DNA from: Pseudomonadota bacterium
Lineage (GTDB): Bacteria; Pseudomonadota; Gammaproteobacteria; Burkholderiales; Burkholderiaceae
Assembly (NCBI GenBank): GCA_021783435.1
Contig: JAJXUC010000007.1
Coordinates: forward strand, 1-51,683
Reading direction: 5' to 3'
Length of the DNA stretch: 51,683 nt
The position numbers were made by a program, and so were the translations under genes. Every line of letters starts with the position of its first letter. The stretch's first letter is position 1. A model generated the notes under the pieces. The model searched no databases. It saw nothing but the letters and a program-made list of their open reading frames with translations, and had not been told where the DNA came from. Below are positions 1-9,850 of this stretch, piece after piece.

Positions 1-1698
1 CAGCGTGGCCAGGCCGAGGAAGTCGAACTTCACCAGGCCGATGGCCTCGACATCGTCCTTGTCGAACTGCGACACCGCGTCCGTGCTGCCGGGCTGAGCG
101 TACAGCGGGCAGAAGTCGGTCAGCTTGCCGGGGGCGATCAGCACCCCCCCGGCGTGCATGCCCACGTTGCGCGGCAGCCCCTCGAGCTGCTGCGCCAGGG
201 TCAGCAGGTGGCGCACCTCGTCCTCCTGCTCCATGCGCGCCTTGAGCTGCGGCTCGACCTCGATGGCCTGGGCGATGGTGATGTGCTGCCCCGGCTTGTT
301 GGGAATGAGCTTGGCCAGCGCGTCGCAGAAGTTGTAGCCCAACTCCTGCACCCGTCCCACGTCGCGCAGCGCGGCGCGCGCTGCCAGGGTGCCGAAGGTG
401 GCGATTTGCGACACCGCGCCTGCGCCGAATTTCTGCTTCACGTAGTCGATCACGCGATCACGGTTTTCCTGGCAGAAATCGATGTCGAAGTCGGGCATCG
501 ACACCCGCTCCGGGTTGAGGAAGCGCTCGAAAAGCAGGTTGTAGGCCAGTGGGTCGAGGTCGGTGATGCGCAGGCTGTAGGCCACCAGCGAACCGGCGCC
601 GGAACCCCGCCCCGGTCCCACCGGGCAGCCGTTGTCCTTGGCCCAGTTGATGAAGTCGGCGACGATGAGGAAGTAGCCCTCGAAGCCCATCTTCGCGATG
701 GTGCCGAGCTCGAATTCCAGCCGCTCTGCATAGCGCGCGCGCTGCGCCTCGCGCTTGGTTGCGTCGGGGTAGAGCTGCTGCAAGCGGCGCTCCAGGCCAT
801 CGAACGACTGCGCCCGGAAATAGGCCGCCATGGGCATGCCGTGCGGCGTGGGGAATTCGGGCAGTTGCGGCTTGCCTAGCGTGAGCGTGAGATTGCAGCG
901 CTTGGCAATTTCCACCGCGTTCGCAAGCGCCGAGGGAATGTCGGCGAAAAGCGCCTGCATCTCCGCCTGGGTCTTGAAATATTGGTCGGCGGTGAAATGC
1001 CGCTGCCGCCTCGGATTGCCCAGGGTTTCGCCCTCGGCGATGCACACCCGCGCTTCATGCGCCTCGAAGTCGGTGGCCTGGAGAAACTGCACCGGATGCG
1101 TCGCCACCACCGGCAGGCCGAGGTCGGCGGCCAACCGCACCGTCGCAGCCACGTGACGCGAACACTCCGCATGCCCGCTGCGTTGCAGTTCCAGATAGAA
1201 ACGGCCCGCGAAGACGCTCGCATGACGCTGGGCCAGCAGGCGCGCGCGCACCCCATCTCCCGCCAGCAGCGCCTGGCCGATGGCCCCTTGGCGGGCGCCA
1301 CACAAGGCGATGAGCCCAGCGTTCAAACCCTCCTGTTCAAGCCAGGCCCACTGAACCTCCGCTTGACCGTTGCGCTGGCCCTCGAGCCAGGCGCGGCTGA
1401 GCAGGTCGCAAAGGTTGAGATACCCCTGCCGATTCGCAGCCAGCAGCAGCAAGCCGGTGTTGGGCGCCTGGGGTGATGGCTCCCCCGGAGCGACCCGCAC
1501 ATCGCAACCGATGATGGGCTTGACGCCTGCGCCGCGTGCCTCGGAATACAAGCGCACGGCGGCGAACAGGTTGTTCAGATCGGTGATGGCCAGCGCGCCC
1601 TGGCCGTCAGCGCGGGCCGCTGCAACAGCGGCGTCGACCCGCAAACTACCGTCGACGATGGAGAACTCGGTGTGGGTGCGCAAGTGGACGTAGGACAT
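1..1698 (-). CDS. dnaE: DNA polymerase III alpha subunit, N-terminal 566 residues (runs off window)
   Basis: Catalytic subunit of the replicative polymerase. The start at 1698 gives an opening (M-S-Y-V-H-L-R-T-H-T-E-F-S) typical of the DnaE N-terminal PHP domain, followed by A-L-A-I-T-D-L-N-N and G-V-K-P-I-I-G-C-D. Further along come the polymerase motifs P-G-R-G-S-G-A-G-S-L-V-A-Y and F-L-N-P-E-R-V-S-M-P-D-F-D-I-D-F, whose P-D-F-D-I-D carries two metal-binding aspartates. The frame is open without a stop to base 1, ending in the conserved V-K-F-D-F-L-G-L segment, so about half of a roughly 1150-residue protein is present. A TACAAT hexamer sits six bases before the ATG and no Shine-Dalgarno sequence is visible. 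Confidence 0.97.
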   Translation of the reverse strand, partial: MSYVHLRTHTEFSIVDGSLRVDAAVAAARADGQGALAITDLNNLFAAVRLYSEARGAGVKPIIGCDVRVAPGEPSPQAPNTGLLLLAANRQGYLNLCDLLSRAWLEGQRNGQAEVQWAWLEQEGLNAGLIALCGARQGAIGQALLAGDGVRARLLAQRHASVFAGRFYLELQRSGHAECSRHVAATVRLAADLGLPVVATHPVQFLQATDFEAHEARVCIAEGETLGNPRRQRHFTADQYFKTQAEMQALFADIPSALANAVEIAKRCNLTLTLGKPQLPEFPTPHGMPMAAYFRAQSFDGLERRLQQLYPDATKREAQRARYAERLEFELGTIAKMGFEGYFLIVADFINWAKDNGCPVGPGRGSGAGSLVAYSLRITDLDPLAYNLLFERFLNPERVSMPDFDIDFCQENRDRVIDYVKQKFGAGAVSQIATFGTLAARAALRDVGRVQELGYNFCDALAKLIPNKPGQHITIAQAIEVEPQLKARMEQEDEVRHLLTLAQQLEGLPRNVGMHAGGVLIAPGKLTDFCPLYAQPGSTDAVSQFDKDDVEAIGLVKFDFLGLATL

Positions 1699-1704
1699 GG
1701 TCAC

Positions 1705-1710
1705 ATTGTA
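1705..1710 (-). promoter_or_regulatory. possible -10 box (TACAAT) directly before dnaE
   Basis: On the minus strand TACAAT is followed by six bases and then the dnaE ATG at 1698. If used, transcription would start at or next to the A of the ATG, giving a leaderless message. No good -35 is visible 16-18 bases further upstream, so this is a weak call. Confidence 0.3.
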
Positions 1711-1823
1711 GGAAGTCGGGGGCTCTCGGCATGGCTTGACAAATGCAGAAGAACCGGAATTGTGAGTAGGCACTCTCACGTCATCTCCCTGTTTTCAATG
1801 GGTTTTCAATTTTCCGATGCTGA

Positions 1824-1852
1824 ATGGATGTGTCATGACGGCTTCCTATAAT
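1824..1852 (+). promoter_or_regulatory. putative sigma-70 promoter for the antiporter-ybdK pair
   Basis: A perfect TATAAT lies at 1847-1852 with a poor -35 (ATGGAT) 17 bases upstream. It is in the 322-base gap 1699-2020 between dnaE and the antiporter and would give a leader of about 160 bases. A TTGACA at 1736-1741 in the same gap has no matching -10. Nothing else was recognised in the gap. Confidence 0.4.
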
Positions 1853-2020
1853 CGACTGGCCATTCGCATGGCGCAGACAGCTTGATGGCGCATGGCTCAC
1901 CACGACACGGCCTCGATCCGACCGTGAGACAGCCGCTTGAGCCGGCCATCAACGCGCCTTGCGCCGATCCCCGCGCCGACATCTGCGGCTTGGTCTGCCC
2001 CTTCACGAGCCCCGCACCCG

Positions 2021-3247
2021 ATGCCCGAATTCCACGCCCTGCCCCTGCTCTCGCTGCATGCCGACGGCGTGCTGTGGGTGGGCTTGGCATTGGTGCTGGC
2101 GACGCTGATGGGCGAATCGGTCTTTCGCTTCCTGCGCTGGCCGCGACTCATCGGCTACACCGCCGCCGGGCTGGTCATCGCCGCCGGCGGCGGTGGTCTG
2201 CAGGCGCTGGCGCTGCAGCCCAGTGCGCGCGCCATCGTCGACGCCGCGCTGGCGGTGCTGCTGTTCGAAATTGGCCATCGCGTCAACCTGCGCTGGCTGC
2301 GCGCCAATCCTTGGCTGATCTTCATCAGCCTGGGCGAATGGGCGCTCAGCCTGATGGCGATGTGGCTGGTGCTGAGCTGGCTGGGTCTGGGCGGGCTGCA
2401 CGGCCTGGCCACCGCCGCCGCGCTGGCGTGCACCGCGCCTGCGGTGGCGCTGCGCCTGAGCGGCGAGTTCAACGCGCGCGGCCAGGTGACCGAGCGCCTG
2501 CTGCTCGTCTCCGCCCTGGGCACCATCCTGTCCATCCTTGCCGTGGGGGTGCTCACGGCGTGGATGGGAGCGCAGGCCAGCGTGCAATGGTGGAACGCGC
2601 TGCTGCTGCAGGTTTACGGCATTGGCGGCGCGGTACTGGCAGCGGCGGTATTGGCCTGGGCAGTGAACTGGGTGGAGCGCCATTTCGACTTCGCCGACGA
2701 GGGCGCCGCGCTGCTGCTGGTGGGGCTGATCCTGCTGGTGCTGTCCATCACCCGCATGCTGCATTGGTCCACCCTGCTCACGCCGCTGCTGGCCGGGTTG
2801 CTGCTGCGCGCCCGCAGCCAGCGCCCAAGGGTCTGGCCGCGCCATTTCGGCACGGCCGGCGGCGTGCTGGTGGTGCTGCTGTTCCTCATTCTCGGCCTGA
2901 GCCTGAACTGGGCGGCGCTGGCCAGCGGCATGGCCATGGGGCTGGCGCTGGCCGGCGTGCGCGCGCTGGCCAAGCTGGCCGTGCCGCTGGCGCTGGGCAA
3001 ACCCTCGGGCCTGAGCTGGCGGCAATCGACAGCGCTGGGGCTGGCGCTGAATCCGGCAGCCGGCGTGAGCTTCGTGCTGCTGCTCGACCTGGCGCAGGCC
3101 GTGCCACAGTTTCCTCACATGCTGATTGCCGCGGCCTTCGCCGCCATCGTCGTGCTGGAACTGGCCGGCACCTTGCTCGCGCGCTGGGCGCTGGGGCGCT
3201 CGGGCGATATTGCAGCCGTGCGCAAGAAACCACAAGGATCGGCATGA
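2021..3247 (+). CDS. CPA2-type cation:proton antiporter (Kef-like membrane domain)
   Basis: 408-residue integral membrane protein with about a dozen hydrophobic segments and the layout of the Na+/H+ exchanger (CPA2/Kef) fold; conserved-looking pieces include [11 protein letters not shown] near residue 40 and [11 protein letters not shown] near residue 80. It lacks the cytoplasmic RCK/TrkA-N nucleotide-binding domain of full KefB/KefC. The frame opens with a TTG at 1937, but the first ATG (2021) precedes the first hydrophobic stretch and is the better start. The stop overlaps the ATG of the next gene (ATGA at 3244-3247), indicating translational coupling to a gamma-glutamyl ligase-like enzyme. 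The ion transported cannot be told from sequence. Confidence 0.85.
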   Translation: MPEFHALPLLSLHADGVLWVGLALVLATLMGESVFRFLRWPRLIGYTAAGLVIAAGGGGLQALALQPSARAIVDAALAVLLFEIGHRVNLRWLRANPWLIFISLGEWALSLMAMWLVLSWLGLGGLHGLATAAALACTAPAVALRLSGEFNARGQVTERLLLVSALGTILSILAVGVLTAWMGAQASVQWWNALLLQVYGIGGAVLAAAVLAWAVNWVERHFDFADEGAALLLVGLILLVLSITRMLHWSTLLTPLLAGLLLRARSQRPRVWPRHFGTAGGVLVVLLFLILGLSLNWAALASGMAMGLALAGVRALAKLAVPLALGKPSGLSWRQSTALGLALNPAAGVSFVLLLDLAQAVPQFPHMLIAAAFAAIVVLELAGTLLARWALGRSGDIAAVRKKPQGSA

Positions 3248-4368
3248 GCCTGGGCCCGTTTTCGCAATCGGCGGCATTGAGCATCGGCATCGAGCTGGAG
3301 TTGCAGATCGTCAGCCGTCACAACTACGACCTCATGCCCTGTGCGCCCGACCTGCTGCGCCTGCTGGAAGGCCGCAAGCTGCCCGGGTTGGTGACGCCGG
3401 AGATGACCGAGAGCATGATCGAACTCTCCACCGGCATCTGCACCGGCTATGACGACGCGCTGGCCCAGCTCACCGAAATCCAGGGCGCGCTGGTGGACGC
3501 GGCGAACAAGCTGGACGTGGGTCTGGCGGGCGGGGGCACCCATCCTTTCCAGCACTGGGCGCAGCAGCGCATTTTCGACAAGCCGCGCTTCCTGCAACTC
3601 TCCGAGCTGTACGGCTACCTCAGCAAGCAGTTCACCGTGTTCGGCCAGCATGTGCACCTGGGCTGCCCGGACGCCGACACCGCCCTCTACACCCTGCATT
3701 GCGTTTCGCGCTTCATTCCGCATTTCATCGCGCTGTCGGCCTCGTCGCCCTACGTGCAGGGCGAGGACACGGGCTTTCACTCGGCGCGGCTGAACTCGGT
3801 GTTCGCCTTCCCGCTCTCGGGCCGCGCGCCCTTTGCGCTGACCTGGGACGCATTCGAGCGCTACTTCGAGAAAATGACCGCGACCGGCGTGGTCAAGAGC
3901 ATGAAGGATTTCTACTGGGACATCCGCCCCAAGCCCGAGTACGGCACCATCGAAGTGCGGGTGATGGACACGCCGCTGACCATCACCAAAGCGGCGCGCA
4001 TCGCCGCCTACATCCAGACCCTGGGCCGCTACATCCAGACCGAGCGGCCCTTCACCCCGGAGGAAGACGATTACCTCGTCTACACCTTCAACCGCTTCCA
4101 GGCCTGCCGCTTCGGCTTCGACGGCACGTTCGTCGACCCCGCCACGCGCGAGCACCGCACCCTGCGCGAAGACCTGATCCGCACCATCGTCAAGCTCGAA
4201 GGCCACGCCGCAGAACTGAAGTCCGACACCGCCTTGCGCGAACTGCTGGCCGACGTCGGCAACCGCGGCAATGACGCGCAATGGATCCGCGAAACCTTCA
4301 GCCGCGAAAAACACCTGCCCGAAGTGGTGCGACAGCAATGCGGCCAATGGATGGGGCGCGGCAGATGA
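3244..4368 (+). CDS. ybdK: YbdK-type carboxylate-amine ligase (glutamate-cysteine ligase 2 family)
   Basis: 374 residues, the usual length for the GCS2/YbdK family, which carries weak gamma-glutamyl-cysteine ligase activity. Visible family features are the N-terminal G-I-E-L-E-L-Q metal/ATP-site motif, [17 protein letters not shown] near residue 97, Q-H-V-H-L-G-C and [10 protein letters not shown]. The ATG at 3244 overlaps the antiporter stop, so the two proteins are probably made together. Kef-type efflux systems are known to be gated by glutathione; coupling a Kef-like channel to a gamma-glutamyl ligase homologue suggests a functional link, but that is inference. Confidence 0.88.
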   Translation: MSLGPFSQSAALSIGIELELQIVSRHNYDLMPCAPDLLRLLEGRKLPGLVTPEMTESMIELSTGICTGYDDALAQLTEIQGALVDAANKLDVGLAGGGTHPFQHWAQQRIFDKPRFLQLSELYGYLSKQFTVFGQHVHLGCPDADTALYTLHCVSRFIPHFIALSASSPYVQGEDTGFHSARLNSVFAFPLSGRAPFALTWDAFERYFEKMTATGVVKSMKDFYWDIRPKPEYGTIEVRVMDTPLTITKAARIAAYIQTLGRYIQTERPFTPEEDDYLVYTFNRFQACRFGFDGTFVDPATREHRTLREDLIRTIVKLEGHAAELKSDTALRELLADVGNRGNDAQWIRETFSREKHLPEVVRQQCGQWMGRGR

Positions 4369-4414
4369 TGCCTTGCACCCACATGTGAATCTCAACCGAG
4401 ACGCATCGGCCGCG

Positions 4415-6232
4415 TCAATCGACAGTCTGCGACGCGACGGTTGGCGCTTGACCCGCCTGCGCCGTGAACTGCATGCGATGCAACTGCGCGTACAAGCCCT
4501 CGTGCGCGAGCAACTCAGCCTGCGTCCCCAACTCCACCAGGCAGCCTTCGTCAAGCACCGCGATGCGGTCGCAATGGGCAATGGTGGCGAGGCGGTGGGC
4601 GATGACGATGGTGGTGCGGCCCTGCATCAGCCTGTCGACCGCCTGCTGCACCAGGCGCTCGCTCTCGGCGTCGAGCGCGCTGGTGGCTTCGTCCAGAATG
4701 AGCAGCGGCGCATCGCGGTACAGCGCGCGGGCGATGGACAGGCGCTGGCGCTGGCCGCCGGAGAGCTGCGAGCCGTTATGCCCCACTTCGGCCCGAAGCC
4801 CGCCAGGCAGGCCACGCACGAAGTCGGCCAGCGCGGCGGCCTCCAGCGCGGCCCAGGCGCGGGCCGCATCCACCGGCTCGCCGAAGCTGACGTTGATGCC
4901 CACGGAATCGTTCAGCAGCACCACCTCCTGGCCGACGTAGGCGATTTGCTGGCGCAGGCTGTGCAGGGTCCAGTCGCGCAGCGGCACGCCATCGAGCAGC
5001 AGGCGGCCGGCCGTGGGCTCCAGCAGGCGCGGAACCAGGCGCATGAGCGTGGTCTTGCCCGCGCCGGAAGGCCCGACCAGCGCGAGGCTTTCACCCGCAT
5101 GCACCCGCAGGCTGACGCCATCCAGCACCGGGCGATCGAGCGCGCCGATGCGCACGGTCACGTCGTCGAACTCCAACTCGCCCCGCACCCGCTCCACCGC
5201 ATGGCTGCCTGTGTCCAGTTCCTGGGGCGTGTCGACGATGCCGCGCAGGCGCTGCAGCGAACTGAGCGCGCGCATCATCGGCTGCACGATGTCGGACACC
5301 CGCCGCAGCGGCGACAGCGTCATCAGCATGGCGGTGATGAAGGACACGAAACTGCCAACGCTGTGCTGGCCCGAAACATCGCTTTGCCACATGGCGTAGA
5401 CCATCACCACTGACACCGCCAGCGCCGACAGCCACTGCGACACCGGCGTGGTGGACGAGCCCGACACCAGCGTCTTCACCGTGGTGCGGCGCAGGTTCTG
5501 GTTGATGGTCTCGAAGCGCGCGGCGAACCCTTCCTGCGCGTTGTGCACCCGCACCACCGGCGCCGCCAGCATGCCCTCTTCCAGCGCATACGACACCTCC
5601 TCGGCGGCACCCTGCATCTGCGCATTCAACCGCTTGGCGCGGCGGCTGATGCGGCGCATGACGAACAACAGCGGCAGCAGCACTGCCAGCGTCAGCAGCG
5701 TCAGGCTCCAGTTCACCCACATCAGGTAGCCGAACAGCGCCAGCAAGGTCAGGCTGTCGCGCACCAGGGTGAGCAGGCCGGGGAAGATCATGCCCAGCGC
5801 CAGTTGCGCCTCGTACACCGCCGCGCCAATGAGGCTGCTGGCGCTTTCGCGCTGCAGCCCGGCAAGCTGCGCATGCACGATCTGCCCATACACCAGCGTG
5901 CGAACCCGCGCCAACACGTTCTGCGTCAGCCACTGTGTGAGAAACTGCGAGGCCAGCCATGCCAAACCACGCACCGTGAACAGCCCGAGCAACACCGCCG
6001 GCACGGCCCACAGCGGAAAATCGCGCTTCGTGGTGAAGCCGACATCGAGCACATGCTTCATCAACGCCGGCAGCACCGGTTCCGTCGCCGCAACGATGGC
6101 GGCGAACAACACGATGAGCAATGCGGCCGAACGGTTCCGAGGGTTGGCCGCAAAGAGGCGGCGAAGCAGATCCAAGGCAGCTCGGTGATCCCACGCCCCC
6201 TTATTGGCCAGGGGCCGATTGTTGGATTGCAT
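4415..6232 (-). CDS. msbA: lipid A export ATP-binding/permease protein MsbA
   Basis: 605-residue half-transporter: an N-terminal six-helix ABC exporter membrane domain (residues about 30-320) followed by a nucleotide-binding domain with Walker A G-P-S-G-A-G-K-T-T, signature L-S-G-G-Q-R-Q-R, Walker B L-L-I-L-D-E-A-T-S-A-L-D and H-loop V-I-A-H-R. It flips lipid A-core across the inner membrane. The frame extends upstream to 7216, but that part is antisense to the neighbouring glycosyltransferase; ATG 6232 gives the expected family length. LPS-type glycosyltransferases diverge from it, consistent with an envelope locus. Confidence 0.92.
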   Translation of the reverse strand: MQSNNRPLANKGAWDHRAALDLLRRLFAANPRNRSAALLIVLFAAIVAATEPVLPALMKHVLDVGFTTKRDFPLWAVPAVLLGLFTVRGLAWLASQFLTQWLTQNVLARVRTLVYGQIVHAQLAGLQRESASSLIGAAVYEAQLALGMIFPGLLTLVRDSLTLLALFGYLMWVNWSLTLLTLAVLLPLLFVMRRISRRAKRLNAQMQGAAEEVSYALEEGMLAAPVVRVHNAQEGFAARFETINQNLRRTTVKTLVSGSSTTPVSQWLSALAVSVVMVYAMWQSDVSGQHSVGSFVSFITAMLMTLSPLRRVSDIVQPMMRALSSLQRLRGIVDTPQELDTGSHAVERVRGELEFDDVTVRIGALDRPVLDGVSLRVHAGESLALVGPSGAGKTTLMRLVPRLLEPTAGRLLLDGVPLRDWTLHSLRQQIAYVGQEVVLLNDSVGINVSFGEPVDAARAWAALEAAALADFVRGLPGGLRAEVGHNGSQLSGGQRQRLSIARALYRDAPLLILDEATSALDAESERLVQQAVDRLMQGRTTIVIAHRLATIAHCDRIAVLDEGCLVELGTQAELLAHEGLYAQLHRMQFTAQAGQAPTVASQTVD

Positions 6233-6337
6233 AGAGTCTCGCAATGATGAAATATGCCCATGCCCGGCTATCGGGGCCGCCTTTCTACCATACAACCCAT
6301 TGGTCTCTCGATCCAGGCCATCCAACCCCAATCCTCC

Positions 6338-7264
6338 ATGTTCAGCATCCTGATTCCGACTTGGAATAATCTTCCCTACCTGCAACTGTGCATCGACAGC
6401 ATCCGGCGGCACAGTTGCATGGAGCACGACATTCTGGTGCACGTCAATGACGGCTCCGACGGCACATTGGAGTGGGTTCGGGATCAGGGCATTGCGCACA
6501 CGCATTCGACCGCCAACGTGGGCATCTGCCTCGCGGTCAATCAACTCGCCAGCATGGCGACTCGCCAGTGGTTGGTCTATCTCAACGACGACATGGTGTG
6601 TTGCCCCGGATGGGACGCGGCGCTGATCAACGCCATCGATCGCCAGCCGCACGATCTCGTCTATCTCTCGCCCATCATCATCGAGCCGCGCTCGACCGTC
6701 AATCCACTCACCATCGTGCAGGACTTCGGTTCGACCGCGGAAACCTTCAATGAGGCCGCCATGATGGAGCAGTTCGCATCCGATCCGCGCGGCGACAGAC
6801 TCGGACAAGCTTCGCCGGTCAGCGTTGTAAGCAGGCGCTGGTGGCATATGGTTGGCGGTTACAGCATCGAATTCAGCCCAGGCATGGGCAGCGAAGACGA
6901 CTTGATGATGAAATTCTGGGTTGCCGGCTGCCGCCACTATGCCGTGATCGGCAGCAGCCGCATCTATCACTTTGCCTGCCGCAGCACGGGACGGGTGCGG
7001 CGCAACCACGGAGCGCGGACCTTTGTCACCAAGTGGGGCGTGACGCAGGGAGACTTCAAGCGCCGCTCGCTTGCACCCAGCGCGACCCCGCAAGTGCCTC
7101 CACAGCCCATGCCCCAGCCGACGCCGATGGGACGCCTCAAGCGCGCCGTCTATGGCCTCACCGGCAATTTCCCGCTGGGCGATCTTTCCGCCTGGGATGC
7201 GACGCCAGGCCAACATATTCCTCCCGAGCAGGTGTCAAAAGAAAAATGTCCAGATGCCAAATAA
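6338..7264 (+). CDS. family 2 (GT-A) glycosyltransferase
   Basis: 308 residues beginning M-F-S-I-L-I-P-T-W-N-N-L-P-Y-L, the classical N-terminus of GT2 enzymes. An acidic metal/nucleotide-sugar motif is visible as Y-L-N-D-D-M-V, and a second acidic cluster as G-S-E-D-D-L-M-M-K-F-W. The frame is open from 6254, but ATG 6338 places the start directly at the Rossmann-type strand. Residues about 245-265 form a proline/glutamine-rich linker. It is divergent from msbA (105 bases between starts) and likely acts on LPS or another surface glycan. Donor and acceptor are unknown. Confidence 0.82.
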   Translation: MFSILIPTWNNLPYLQLCIDSIRRHSCMEHDILVHVNDGSDGTLEWVRDQGIAHTHSTANVGICLAVNQLASMATRQWLVYLNDDMVCCPGWDAALINAIDRQPHDLVYLSPIIIEPRSTVNPLTIVQDFGSTAETFNEAAMMEQFASDPRGDRLGQASPVSVVSRRWWHMVGGYSIEFSPGMGSEDDLMMKFWVAGCRHYAVIGSSRIYHFACRSTGRVRRNHGARTFVTKWGVTQGDFKRRSLAPSATPQVPPQPMPQPTPMGRLKRAVYGLTGNFPLGDLSAWDATPGQHIPPEQVSKEKCPDAK

Positions 7265-7313
7265 TATAAACCTGCACTCATCAAGAATTTCACCTTAAAT
7301 TCAAAAATTGAAA

Positions 7314-8087
7314 ATGCAAAAAATTAGCGCAATCATTGTAGCCAAAAATGAAGCTCATGACATCATGGCATGCATCGAGTCCGTCAAGAATTTTGCAGAA
7401 GAAATAATTGTTTTTGATTCCGGCAGCACAGATGGCACGCAAGATATTTGCAGAGCTTCCGGCGTAAAACTATTTGAAACCGACTGGCCAGGCGATGGCC
7501 CTCAAAAAAATCGTGCCTTAGATCAAGCCACATCAGAATGGGTGCTCTGCCTCGATGCTGACGAGCGCATTAGCGCAGAATTGAAAACTGAAATTATTTC
7601 AATTTTAAGTGCGGAATCAACGCATAACGCTTTTAGCATGCCACGCTCATCAAGTTTTTGCGGGCAATTTATGCAGCATAGCGGATGGTGGCCTGACCGC
7701 ATTGTTCGACTTTTTCGGCGTGGCTCTGGACGTTTTTCCGAACTCAGAACCCATGCAAGCTTAGAAATTAATGGAAGCGTTGGTAAACTCAAGGGTCCGC
7801 TGATACATTATTCAGACAGGGATATTGATGAGGTTCTTCAAAAAATAAATGTTTATTCAACCGAGGGCGCCCTAACATTGTATAAGCGTGGGCGGCGCTC
7901 GTCCCTGTCAAAGGCGATTGGAAAATCAATTTGGGCATTTGTTCGAACTTACATTTTTCGTCTAGGAGTACTAGATGGCAGGATGGGTTTGGTTTTGGCG
8001 TTCGCCAACTCACAAGAAACTTACTATCGCTATCTAAAACTATGGTTACTTCATCATCCCACGCTCTCGAAAAAAACCGCAAATTAA
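7314..8087 (+). CDS. LPS core-type glycosyltransferase (WaaE/KdtX-like GT2)
   Basis: 257 residues: I-S-A-I-I-V-A-K-N-E-A at the N-terminus, F-D-S-G-S-T-D-G-T-Q near residue 37 and W-V-L-C-L-D-A-D-E-R-I near residue 80, the pattern of the WaaE/KdtX group that adds a glucose-type residue to LPS inner core. The frame also offers TTG 7308 two codons earlier; ATG 7314 is preferred. The gene and its flanks (about 7240-8320) are visibly much richer in A+T than everything around, with A/T-ending codons common, which suggests recent transfer. It follows the first glycosyltransferase after 49 bases. Confidence 0.82.
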   Translation: MQKISAIIVAKNEAHDIMACIESVKNFAEEIIVFDSGSTDGTQDICRASGVKLFETDWPGDGPQKNRALDQATSEWVLCLDADERISAELKTEIISILSAESTHNAFSMPRSSSFCGQFMQHSGWWPDRIVRLFRRGSGRFSELRTHASLEINGSVGKLKGPLIHYSDRDIDEVLQKINVYSTEGALTLYKRGRRSSLSKAIGKSIWAFVRTYIFRLGVLDGRMGLVLAFANSQETYYRYLKLWLLHHPTLSKKTAN

Positions 8088-8324
8088 TATTGATGCATAG
8101 ATAACAAGCTGTAATACATGGCTAACATTCTGTTCTAGGATTCCCCTCAAGTCGCATGGCTTCGAATCCTTGCCCCTGATCTTGTTGCATACTCTTACCT
8201 CTGCACGGGTCGCTGCTACATAGAATGCAACCGTCATTCATCGCGTTTGAAGTGACAATCCCTTTCAAGCATTTTTCTTAGGCATTTCACATCCCACACA
8301 TGGGAATTTGACCTCCATCCATAG

Positions 8325-9665
8325 ATGAAACGACGCCACTTACTGACCGCCCCACTTGCCTATGTAACCAACATACTGGCCCGCCCTTCATTTGCACTCA
8401 GTGGCCTGGGCGCGGCTGCCACCCTGGGCCTTCCCGCGCTCGCCCAGGCCCAGTTCAAAATCGACGTTTCCGGCATTGGCGCCACGCAGATTCCCGTCGG
8501 GATTGCGCCCTTCAAGGGGCAGGACTCCTGCCCGCAGCCGATTGCCGACATCGTCCGCGCCGATCTCACGCGCAGCGGCCAGTTCCGCACCACCAACCTC
8601 GGCGGCGCGGTGCTCACCGAGCAGGGGCCGCCGAACTATGCGGCTTGGCGCGCGCAGGCGCTGGAAGCCGCGGCCGGTGGCAGCATCACGCCCCAGGGCC
8701 CCAACCGCTGGATGATCCGCTTCCGCTTGTGGGATGCGGTGAAACAGGCCGATCTGGGCGGCGAGATCTACCAGGTGGTCACGGGCGACCTGCGCCTGGC
8801 CGCCCATCGCATCGCTGACTTCATCTACCAGAAGCTCACGGGCCAGCGCGGCGTGTTTGCCACGCGCATTGCCTACATCAGCAAGGCCGGACAGCACAAT
8901 TTCGCGCTGATCGTGGCCGATAGCGATGGCGAAAACGCCCGCACCGCCCTGCGCAGCCGCGAGCCGCTGCTCTCCCCGGCCTGGGCACCCGACGGCAGCA
9001 CCCTGGCCTACGTCTCGTTTGAAACCGGCAAGCCGGTTGTGTTCATGCAAGACATCCGCAATGGCGCACGCCGCATGCTGGCCAACTTCAAAGGCACAAA
9101 CAGCGCTCCGTCGTTCTCACCCGACGGCCGCACCATGGCCGTGGTGCTGACGCTCACGGGACGTTCGCAAATTTTCCTGATGCCCAGCTCCGGCGGTCAG
9201 CCGCGCCAGCTCATGCGTAGCGGATCCATCGACACCGAGCCGGTCTTCGCGCCCGACGGCAAGAACATCTACTTCGTGAGCGACCGCGACGGCTCGCCGC
9301 AGATCTATGTGGTGGGACTGGACGGCAGCAGCGTGCGTCGCCTGACGTTCAGCGGCGGCTACAACGTCAGCCCCGCCATCAGCGCGGACGGCAAGAACCT
9401 TGCCTACATTTCGCAGCAGGGCAACAGTTTCCAGCTTTGGCTGCAAGACGTGGCTTCCGGCAATGCCCGGGCTCTGGACAATGGCACCGACGATGGGCAC
9501 CCGAGTTTTGCCCCGAACGGACAAATCCTGCTGTACTCTGCCCATGAAGGCGGCTCGGAAGTGCTGAAAACCGTGTCGCTGGACGGCAGTGTTCGCACCA
9601 CGCTGGCTGCGGCAGGGCTGCAGGTCCGGGAGCCTTCCTGGGGCCCGTGGACGCCTGGCAATTGA
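8325..9665 (+). CDS. tolB: Tol-Pal system periplasmic beta-propeller protein TolB
   Basis: 446 residues. A long signal peptide ends near A-L-A-Q-A-Q (about residue 42), then an N-terminal domain with V-G-I-A-P-F-K-G and A-D-L-T-R-S-G-Q-F, then repeated propeller blades carrying the P-A-W-A-P-D-G, S-F-S-P-D-G, V-F-A-P-D-G and S-F-A-P-N-G signatures (WD40-like PD40 repeats). TolB shuttles between Pal and the inner-membrane TolA. It heads tolB-pal-cpoB-queC. tolQ, tolR and tolA, usually directly upstream, are absent; an AT-rich 237-base gap and glycosyltransferases occupy that place instead. Confidence 0.96.
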   Translation: MKRRHLLTAPLAYVTNILARPSFALSGLGAAATLGLPALAQAQFKIDVSGIGATQIPVGIAPFKGQDSCPQPIADIVRADLTRSGQFRTTNLGGAVLTEQGPPNYAAWRAQALEAAAGGSITPQGPNRWMIRFRLWDAVKQADLGGEIYQVVTGDLRLAAHRIADFIYQKLTGQRGVFATRIAYISKAGQHNFALIVADSDGENARTALRSREPLLSPAWAPDGSTLAYVSFETGKPVVFMQDIRNGARRMLANFKGTNSAPSFSPDGRTMAVVLTLTGRSQIFLMPSSGGQPRQLMRSGSIDTEPVFAPDGKNIYFVSDRDGSPQIYVVGLDGSSVRRLTFSGGYNVSPAISADGKNLAYISQQGNSFQLWLQDVASGNARALDNGTDDGHPSFAPNGQILLYSAHEGGSEVLKTVSLDGSVRTTLAAAGLQVREPSWGPWTPGN

Positions 9666-9850
9666 AACCCCATACCCCGCACGTCTGGGGGCCGATCGTT
9701 GTCTCGTTCGGCATCCCTGCTGCGCTGCCCACCGTTGAATTCTTCCCGAATCCTCTGCAAAATTCATTGTTGCACCGTAGTTGTTGAACCTCGTCTGACC
9801 CACAACACCCTTTTCCACCACGTACAACCCTGACCATTTGGAGAATCACG

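Noticed and set aside
1736..1764. TTGACA-like promoter upstream of the antiporter
   Set aside because: The -35 is perfect, but no acceptable -10 lies 16-18 bases downstream.
2003..3277. 424-codon minus-strand frame
   Set aside because: Antisense to the antiporter; Gln/His/Arg-rich without motifs.
8160..8180. TTCGAATCC resembling a tRNA T-loop upstream of tolB
   Set aside because: The flanking bases do not form a T-stem and no other tRNA arms are present.
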